A DNA stretch of 38,115 nucleotides, taken from Candidatus Kuenenia stuttgartensis (GTDB lineage Bacteria > Planctomycetota > Planctomycetia > Planctomycetales > Planctomycetaceae). Where the stretch lies: the NCBI GenBank assembly GCA_945861865.1, contig CAMAWN010000035.1, forward strand, positions 1 through 38,115. Reading direction: 5' to 3'. Shown one piece after another: positions 23,074 to 28,714 of the stretch (its first letter is position 1; the number at the start of each line of letters is the position of its first letter). The notes below the pieces were generated by a model. That model was not told the DNA's origin. It did not search any database and saw nothing but the letters and a program-made list of their open reading frames with translations. Both the position numbers and the translations under genes were made by a program.

Positions 23074-24495
23074 ATGTCCCACCGCATGACTGCGCTGACA
23101 CTCGTAGCGTTGTTTGGATCGCTGTTGACCTCGCTGGCGCACGCTCAGTTTGGTGGTGGCGGCGGTGGATTTGGTGGCGGACAAGGCGGAGGGCAGGGGG
23201 GTGGACAAGGAAATCAGGGGGGCGGTTTTCAAGCGGCCGGCGGGATCACGATCGACGGCGATGGCGTCCTGTCGGTTCCGAAGGCGAAGACGATCTCGCC
23301 CGACGTCGCGAAGAGGCGGATGCAGGAACTTGCGAAGCAGTACTTGCCCGAAGACATCAGCCGCAGCAGTTCGTTGCGAAAGGTGTCACTCGTCCGATTG
23401 GAACGCGCGATCGCCGAGTTGCTGGAATCCGACAAACCGATCCCAGAGTCGATGCAGTATCTCGCCGGCTTGCAGCGCATCGACTTCGTCTTCGTTTTTC
23501 CGGAGACGAAAGACCTCGTCATCGCCGGCACTGCCGAGGCATTCGCTCCCGATGCGAGCGGCCGAGTGGTCAGCGTCAGCAGCGGCCGACCGGTACTGCG
23601 ATTGGACGACCTGCTGGTCGCGATGCGCACCGCGGAACGAACCTCGCAATTCGGTTGCTCGATTGATCCGGTCGAAGAGCGACTCGCGGAGTTGCAGCGG
23701 TTCGTGAAGGCGAATTCGAGTCCCGCGTCCGCCAATGTGGCTCAGCAGCGGTTCCAGCAGATGCAGAAAATCCTCGGTGATCAGGAGGTAAAAGTCTTCG
23801 GCGTTCCCAACGACACGCACTTCGCACGAGCCTTGGTCGAGGCCGATTATCACATGAAGCTTATCGCCATCGGACTCGAAGACCCGAAGGTGCCGGGCCT
23901 GCGGAGTCATCTCGCACTCGTGCAGCCGGGAGCGAACACGCTCAAACGCTGGTGGTTCCTGCCGCTGTACGACTCGTTCAAAACCAGCGGCGACGGACTC
24001 GCCTTCGAGTTCTCTGGTCAACGCTGCCAACTGATGTCGCAAGAGGAACAAGCCGACGCTTTCGGCAAACGCTCCGACGCGCCGTTCACACGCCTGAGCA
24101 CGCAGATCTTCGCGAAGGGCTTCACGGAGAAATTCCCGGAGCTAACCAAACGGATGCCGATCTTCGCCGAGTTGCAGAACCTGTTCGACATCTCGGTGCT
24201 CGTCGCGCTGATGAAACGGGAGCAGCTTCCGCAAAAAGCTAACTGGCAACCCGGCTTGCTGTTGGACGACGCGAATCTGCCGGTCCTACGCGGCCCCGTT
24301 CCCAAGCACACGAAGTCTCTGCTGAATATGAAAATGGCGGGAGGCATCGCCATCGGTCTGCTTAGCGGCGGAGTCATCATCGACAGTCAGCAGGTCGTCT
24401 CGCAGGAGCGCAAGAACTCGGAAGAGGTCGTCGCACGACGAAAATCCGAGACGCCTCCCAGCGATCTCGACTCCAAACGTTGGTGGTGGGATTGA
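23074..24495 (+). CDS. DUF1598 exported protein
   Basis: A 473-aa protein with a signal peptide (cleavage near residue 24, after AHA). It is followed by a glycine/glutamine-rich low-complexity stretch (about 26-55) and then the DUF1598 domain (about 75-410), a family I know mainly from planctomycetes. Recognisable parts are LRKVSLVRLERAIAELL, YLAGLQRIDFVFVFPETKDL, VEERLAELQRFV and the histidine-bearing DYHMKLIAIGLE. A glycine-rich hydrophobic stretch near 425 could be a membrane anchor or amphipathic segment. The C terminus is charged and ends in tryptophans. Its stop codon is only 7 bp from that of the convergent ATP-grasp gene, with no room for a separate terminator. Function is not known. 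Confidence 0.88.
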   Translation: MSHRMTALTLVALFGSLLTSLAHAQFGGGGGGFGGGQGGGQGGGQGNQGGGFQAAGGITIDGDGVLSVPKAKTISPDVAKRRMQELAKQYLPEDISRSSSLRKVSLVRLERAIAELLESDKPIPESMQYLAGLQRIDFVFVFPETKDLVIAGTAEAFAPDASGRVVSVSSGRPVLRLDDLLVAMRTAERTSQFGCSIDPVEERLAELQRFVKANSSPASANVAQQRFQQMQKILGDQEVKVFGVPNDTHFARALVEADYHMKLIAIGLEDPKVPGLRSHLALVQPGANTLKRWWFLPLYDSFKTSGDGLAFEFSGQRCQLMSQEEQADAFGKRSDAPFTRLSTQIFAKGFTEKFPELTKRMPIFAELQNLFDISVLVALMKREQLPQKANWQPGLLLDDANLPVLRGPVPKHTKSLLNMKMAGGIAIGLLSGGVIIDSQQVVSQERKNSEEVVARRKSETPPSDLDSKRWWWD

Positions 24496-24502
24496 GCGTG
24501 GG

Positions 24503-25447
24503 CTACGTCACCGCTTCAATCACGATGCGCGCGACGGCCATGCCCGTCACCTTCTCGAATGCTCGCCAGCCGGGGACCGCGTTGACTTCGATCACAAAAC
24601 CCTGGCCGTCGCGATCGTACAAAATGTCGATGCCGGCGAAACGTGCGCCGGTCGCCGCCGCCGCTCGCAAGGCCCACTCGGCCTCGAGGTCCGTGACGAT
24701 GTGAGCCTCGCCGCGTCCGTCACGCGACACATTCGTCCGAAAGTCTCCGTCCGACACGCGCCGCATCCCGCCGAGCACTCGGCCGTCGAGCACCAGCACG
24801 CGAATGTCGAATCCGCGATGCGCAACGAACCGCTGCAAGTACAGCACCGCATCCAATCGTTCGAGCGTCCGAAATGTTCGCAACGCAAGGTCTGGATCGC
24901 TGACTCTCAGAATGCCGCGCCCTTCCGACCCGAAGATCGGCTTCACAACGACGTCACCACCGAGTTGCTCAAACGCCGCGAGCGCGTCGTCGGAATTCTC
25001 ACACACGACCGTTGCCGGCACTGGCAGCCCCGCCGCTTCGAGCTTCGCGGTCGTCAAATACTTGTCCACGGCACACTCAACCGACTTCGGCGAATTGAGC
25101 ACCGCCACGCCGCTCGCCTCAAGCCGCGCGAGCACATCCATCCGATAAACCACCTGCTCCAGCGACCCCGGCGGCATTGTCCGAATGATGACCGCATCAA
25201 ACGTCGCGAGGTCCACGTCTTGAGTGAGGCTCGCGCCCGGTCCCCTCTCCCCTTGGGAGAAGGCTAAGGCTAGGGTGAGAGAACCAACCGTCGTTTGACT
25301 TTCACTGCCCTCAACCGGCCGCATCCCGCAGCTCGCAACAATCCGAGGAAACTCCAACCGCACGACTTCGTGCCCCAGTTCGCCCCCGGCCCGCTGCAAC
25401 TCGCGCACGTACCAACTGTCCGAATTGCCGAGCACACCGATCAGCAT
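24503..25447 (-). CDS. RimK-like ATP-grasp ligase, probably H4MPT-linked
   Basis: A 314-aa protein starting at the ATG at 25447 (GGAGG 8 nt upstream); the longer frame upstream overlaps mch and is not coding. ATP-grasp signatures are KYLTTAKLEAAGLPVPATVV, VVKPIFGSEGRGI (lysine and glycine-rich loop), DIRVLVLDGRVLGGMRR and FVIEVNAVPGWRAFE (metal-binding E and N). RimK relatives add glutamate to cofactors or peptides. Relatives next to C1 genes (MptN of archaea, OrfY of methylotrophs) are thought to modify H4MPT. It follows mch by 17 bp, which supports that role. Residues of about 54-70 (GSLTLALAFSQGERGP) do not belong to the fold and are encoded by a repeat at 25236-25284. Confidence 0.87.
   Translation of the reverse strand: MLIGVLGNSDSWYVRELQRAGGELGHEVVRLEFPRIVASCGMRPVEGSESQTTVGSLTLALAFSQGERGPGASLTQDVDLATFDAVIIRTMPPGSLEQVVYRMDVLARLEASGVAVLNSPKSVECAVDKYLTTAKLEAAGLPVPATVVCENSDDALAAFEQLGGDVVVKPIFGSEGRGILRVSDPDLALRTFRTLERLDAVLYLQRFVAHRGFDIRVLVLDGRVLGGMRRVSDGDFRTNVSRDGRGEAHIVTDLEAEWALRAAAATGARFAGIDILYDRDGQGFVIEVNAVPGWRAFEKVTGMAVARIVIEAVT
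25236..25284. repeat. repeat element translated in frame inside the ATP-grasp gene
   Basis: On the minus strand this reads CTCTCACCCTAGCCTTAGCC followed by a hairpin in which TCTCCC (25246-25251) pairs with GGGAGA (25255-25260). Sequences of this form (CTCACCCTAACCC...CTCTCCC...GGGAGAGG) are widely dispersed in bacterial genomes, from memory. It is read as SLTLALAFSQGERG between the N-terminal domain and the LATFDAVIIRTMPPGS strand, where relatives have a short loop. Confidence 0.72.
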
Positions 25448-25464
25448 CGTGTCGCCTCCCCCGC

Positions 25465-26415
25465 TCAGATACCGAACGAACGCCGCAAGACATCCGGCGC
25501 GATCTGCCCGAAGCAGTGCACTCGCCCCGTGTCGAGATTGTGGAACACGACTTCCGCCGGGCTGAAGAGATGCGGGTCGATCTTGTAGAAGTCTCGCCCC
25601 GCATCCTCGAAGATTTCGGCAAACGGTTTGCCATGCGCGGCTGATCCGCACGATGGCACCTTTGGTCCGATCGCCGCAATCGACTCATCGTCGCCGCGCA
25701 CCATCAAGGTCACTCGGCCGCCGTATAAGATTGCGTCGTTCGTGCGCCCGATCCCGGCGAAGTCGTCTTGCGCCACGGGAGGCAACGGGACGATGCCAAC
25801 CGCAGAACGCACTCGCCAGACGTCGAAGCCCAACTCGAACAGCTTGTGCAGCGACGTCTCGACCGAGCGGGCAACGACCTGAAAATTACCAGCGCTGCTG
25901 GCCGTGCGAGCCGCCAGCAGCACGGTCAAATCCGCCGGCACTCCGGTTTTTTCCGCGATCGCGTCGAAGACCTCGGCCGTCGGTAGTTTGCCGGTTTCGA
26001 GTACGCCGACCGCGTGAGACGGTGACTCGCGGTAATCCAATTTATGAAACAACTCTTCGCGAGCCGCTGCCGCACGCATCGGTCCGGAACCCATCGCGAA
26101 GAACTTGCCGACGCTGATTTGCCACCCCGCGTACTGGCTCAGCAGACATGCCTCGACCGGCCAGTCGGTGATGACTTGCACATGAGGCCACGCGACCTCG
26201 CCAATCAAACCCGGCACAATCCGCACCTCGCCCAGCCCTGACAGACAAATCTCGGCCAGGAACCGACCGGCTTCGAGACTTCCTTCCGCTTTCACGCCGA
26301 GATCGACGATCTGACCGCCGTTGTCGAGTTCCACCAAGGTGCCGCGCAGATCACCGACCAGCGGCAACATCGGCTGGACCAATTCATTCGCTCGCTTGTT
26401 GAGCATCACCGACAT
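25465..26415 (-). CDS. mch: methenyltetrahydromethanopterin cyclohydrolase
   Basis: A 316-aa Mch, the usual length. It interconverts methenyl-H4MPT and formyl-H4MPT in the cytoplasmic C1 pathway that oxidises or detoxifies formaldehyde. Family motifs are present throughout: GRFLAEICLSGLGEV, WQISVGKFFAMGSGPMRA, VVARSVETSLHKLFELGFD, SCGSAAHGKPFAEIFEDAG and the terminal FSPAEVVFHNLDTGRV with PDVLRRSFGI. The start at 26415 has only a weak purine-rich site upstream; a second in-frame ATG lies three codons in. The ATP-grasp gene follows by 17 bp. A palindromic repeat lies 28 bp upstream of the start, between it and the secreted-protein genes, so mch may have its own promoter. Other H4MPT genes are not in the window. 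Confidence 0.95.
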   Translation of the reverse strand: MSVMLNKRANELVQPMLPLVGDLRGTLVELDNGGQIVDLGVKAEGSLEAGRFLAEICLSGLGEVRIVPGLIGEVAWPHVQVITDWPVEACLLSQYAGWQISVGKFFAMGSGPMRAAAAREELFHKLDYRESPSHAVGVLETGKLPTAEVFDAIAEKTGVPADLTVLLAARTASSAGNFQVVARSVETSLHKLFELGFDVWRVRSAVGIVPLPPVAQDDFAGIGRTNDAILYGGRVTLMVRGDDESIAAIGPKVPSCGSAAHGKPFAEIFEDAGRDFYKIDPHLFSPAEVVFHNLDTGRVHCFGQIAPDVLRRSFGI

Positions 26416-26442
26416 TTGCAGTTCTTTCTTGGCGTGCCGAAA

Positions 26443-26538
26443 AAAATAACCCGAAGCGTCAACGAGGGCAAACGCTTCAAGCCGCGATCATGGAGGACGT
26501 GTAGAGCGTCCGACTTCGCTGACGCTTCGGGTTATTTT
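26443..26538. repeat. 96-bp inverted-repeat element supplying a stop codon
   Basis: AAAATAACCCGAAGCGTCA (26443-26461) is the exact reverse complement of 26520-26538, with 58 bases between. The right arm covers the TAA stop (26532-26534) of the secreted 183-aa gene, so the repeat provides the last codon and stop. The GAAGCGTCAGCGAGG-type motif is, as I recall, a common planctomycete repeat. It separates mch from the upstream exported-protein genes and could form a strong transcript hairpin. Confidence 0.85.
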
Positions 26539-27083
26539 GACACCTTCTTTTTCACGAACTCTGGAAGCCCTTGTGGCTGAAATCGCAGACGAATCTCTTC
26601 TTGGCAGCAATCGCACGGCTTAAGTTCGTACATCGCGATCGAGCAGATGTCGCACCAGTAATCCATGTATTGCCGAATCCCCTTCTCGTCGAACACGAAC
26701 ACCATCTGCACCTGCAAATACGGAGCGGCCTTCTGCCGTGACCCGACCAGATCAACTCGCCGATTTCGCAATCGCTCATCCTGGTAGAACGCTCGGCCAC
26801 GCCAGTCCGGGACGACTGGGATCAATTCCCCAGCGTCCGTTTCCAAGACGACTTGAGCTTTGAATTCATCCGCCGCCTTCACGCCACGGCGTTTCAAACT
26901 CTCTTGAAGAAACACGACCTTGCCGCTGAAAAGTTCTTTCGGCGTGTCGTCTTTGTCTTTCGCGACAGCATTCGACTTCGCGGAGGCTTTGTCAGCGACT
27001 GACTTCGACACGGGCTCTTGCGCGAGGCACAACGCCAGGCCAATCAGCGCGACAAACAGACAGACGCCCCAACGACTCCACAT
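26532..27083 (-). CDS. secreted cysteine-rich protein of unknown function (183 aa)
   Basis: The protein has a signal peptide (hydrophobic segment about 5-21, cleavage near ALCLAQ), then a Lys/Asp/Ala-rich linker to about residue 48. A compact domain follows (KVVFLQESLKRRGVK, LETDAGELIPVVPDWRGRAF, RRVDLVGSRQKAAPYLQVQM). Near the C terminus there is a cysteine cluster, WCDIC then PCDCC, spaced C-x2-C-x9-C-x-C-C, which looks like a metal site. No family was recognised. It starts 2 bp after the stop of the preceding 223-aa gene and is surely co-transcribed with it. Its stop codon lies inside a palindromic repeat. Confidence 0.75.
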   Translation of the reverse strand: MWSRWGVCLFVALIGLALCLAQEPVSKSVADKASAKSNAVAKDKDDTPKELFSGKVVFLQESLKRRGVKAADEFKAQVVLETDAGELIPVVPDWRGRAFYQDERLRNRRVDLVGSRQKAAPYLQVQMVFVFDEKGIRQYMDYWCDICSIAMYELKPCDCCQEEIRLRFQPQGLPEFVKKKVSK

Positions 27084-27085
27084 GG

Positions 27086-27757
27086 CTACTCGCCTGACTT
27101 GCCGATGACGACCATCCGCAACGCGACTTTCGTCCCGCCCTTGGCAGAGATTGTCGTGCTCAACATCGTGTGTTCTTTCGCTGCGTTGTGAGTCAGAGTC
27201 GGCTTCTCAACCGGCTTTTCGGAGGGCAACAGCGAGAAGATCGCTGGATGTGTCGAGCCGGCCGTCTTGGCGCTTCGCTGCGACAACGCATCGAATTTCT
27301 CGATCGGCTTCGGGTCAGTGTCCACCGCAGCCGGGATGGCCAACAAGAAATCCGCCAGATCGCTGGTCCCAACATGATTGCCGTCTTCCGGCTGTTGGCC
27401 GTATCGCAGCGTGTAGACGCCGGCCTTGATTTCTTGGCCTCGGAAGTCGGTGTATTTCGACTTCGCTTGCACCTGCAACACTCCAAGCAACTCGCCGGGA
27501 GCAAACGGGTACTTCACGCTCAGCGTGGGTTTGAAGTTGGCTTTGGTCGAAACCTCTTTGATCAGCCACACCGCACAAACCACACCAGCCTTATCGACGA
27601 CCCGCTGTCCCTTCGCATCAACGACGGCGGCCACCTCTTTCGACAGTCCTTCGGGCAGCCCAGAAACGTCCTCCAGTTTGCCATCAGCGCGAACGAATCC
27701 TGCCGATGACCACAGCGCGGCGAAAATGAGAGCCAAAAACATTTTTTGCAAACGCAT
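27086..27757 (-). CDS. secreted protein of unknown function (223 aa)
   Basis: The ATG at 27757 follows GAGGAGA and gives a good signal peptide (cleavage near residue 24, after VRA). The mature part is beta-rich (VVCAVWLIKEVSTKANFKPT, GELLGVLQVQAKSKYTDFRG, KAGVYTLRYGQQPEDGNH) and carries a helical LADFLLAIPAAVD segment, then a Pro/Ser linker and a final beta stretch (TKVALRMVVIGKSGE). No catalytic motif or family was recognised. The next gene starts 2 bp after its stop, so the two small secreted proteins probably act together. Confidence 0.75.
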   Translation of the reverse strand: MRLQKMFLALIFAALWSSAGFVRADGKLEDVSGLPEGLSKEVAAVVDAKGQRVVDKAGVVCAVWLIKEVSTKANFKPTLSVKYPFAPGELLGVLQVQAKSKYTDFRGQEIKAGVYTLRYGQQPEDGNHVGTSDLADFLLAIPAAVDTDPKPIEKFDALSQRSAKTAGSTHPAIFSLLPSEKPVEKPTLTHNAAKEHTMLSTTISAKGGTKVALRMVVIGKSGE

Positions 27758-27866
27758 CGGATGAATCTCCTCGATGAACTGAGCGAGCGGCAATTGGGCC
27801 GCGATGTTGGCGGACAAAATGATTGGCGAATGGTACTCGCGCTGCCGACTGAATTCATCAAACACA

Positions 27867-27896
27867 ACAGCCCGGCTGTTCGGAAACAGCCGGGCT
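27867..27896 (-). terminator. strong hairpin downstream of the DUF1326 gene
   Basis: CAGCCCGGCTGTT (27867-27879) pairs perfectly with AACAGCCGGGCTG (27884-27896) over a CGGA loop. On the minus strand it lies 39 bp after the DUF1326 stop codon and is followed by GTTGTGTTTG, a partial T tract. This fits an intrinsic terminator ending the DUF1326 transcript. The two secreted genes further on would then need their own promoter in 27758-27866, where I could not identify one. Confidence 0.65.
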
Positions 27897-27934
27897 GGAA
27901 TTTGGATTCTGCTGGCAGAGACGACTCAGCGGGA

Positions 27935-28612
27935 CTACGACTTGACGCGGAACGTCGCCAGGAACGCGCTACGGGTGTTGTTGTTCGTCCATTTGCCGTT
28001 CAGGCTTCCGCCCTGGTAGGACTGGCTCAGGGTGTAGGCGGGTGAGAAGTTTTCCACCTTTGTCAGCGGCTGGTAGTAGATCAACTCGTTGGTGCAGACG
28101 CAGTCATTCTTCTTCATCTTCCGAGTCTCGATCGACGCCAACTTGCCGGCGGAGAACACTCCTTTGCCTTCGAGGTGATCGTTCTCCAGCTTGATCGGAG
28201 CAGAGACGACGTTGAGCACGTTCTTGGTCAAGTCTTTCGCGGAGTTCTTCACGAAGGCGACCAACGCCTCGCGTTGTTCGGACGAGGCATTTTCATCGAC
28301 GATGATGACCGCCGCCGTTTTTCCCGGTTTCATGGGGAAGACGCCATCGCTGCCGAGCGTTCCTTCGGCTTTCACAACCAGTGCCACTCCCAGGCCGTCG
28401 ATCGTCACGTCCGTCCAAGTTCCCTTTTCAATCTTCCAAGCCATCACGGCTTCTTTGCCGGCGAGAGCCATTTCCGCATTCGCGAAGCACGGCCCGGTGT
28501 AGACGTCGCAGGTCCGAGCCTCCAAATACTCACCCGTGATCGTGCCGGCGAATGCTGTGTCGGCCGAGATCATCAACAACATGCTCGTCAGGAGAAAACG
28601 CGTTCTCATCAT
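27935..28612 (-). CDS. DUF1326 exported protein
   Basis: A 225-aa protein with a signal peptide (cleavage near DTAFA-G) and a DUF1326-type opening, GEYLEARTCDVYTGPC, in which two conserved cysteines start the mature domain. The core continues with VTIDGLGVALVVKAEG, GKTAAVIIVDENASSEQREA and a C-terminal pair of cysteines (DCVCTNELIYYQPL). DUF1326 proteins otherwise known to me are often cytoplasmic, so the signal peptide is notable. Two adjacent ATGs (28612, 28609) follow AAGGAG; the second has the better spacing (7 nt). The function of the family is not established. It is part of the minus-strand run of exported-protein genes. Confidence 0.85.
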   Translation of the reverse strand: MMRTRFLLTSMLLMISADTAFAGTITGEYLEARTCDVYTGPCFANAEMALAGKEAVMAWKIEKGTWTDVTIDGLGVALVVKAEGTLGSDGVFPMKPGKTAAVIIVDENASSEQREALVAFVKNSAKDLTKNVLNVVSAPIKLENDHLEGKGVFSAGKLASIETRKMKKNDCVCTNELIYYQPLTKVENFSPAYTLSQSYQGGSLNGKWTNNNTRSAFLATFRVKS

Positions 28613-28714
28613 CAAGCTCCTTGAGGTCAGCGGAATTCCATGTTGCGGATGCAACGGAGGAGATTGTTTCTTCGAGGGGTTCAAACGGACAAGAGAAATC
28701 CTGAGGATCGCACT

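Noticed and set aside
23155-23240. Glycine-rich tandem codons as a possible CRISPR or minisatellite
   Set aside because: The GGC/GGT/GGA runs encode the Gly/Gln-rich linker after the DUF1598 signal peptide. There are no regularly spaced spacers.
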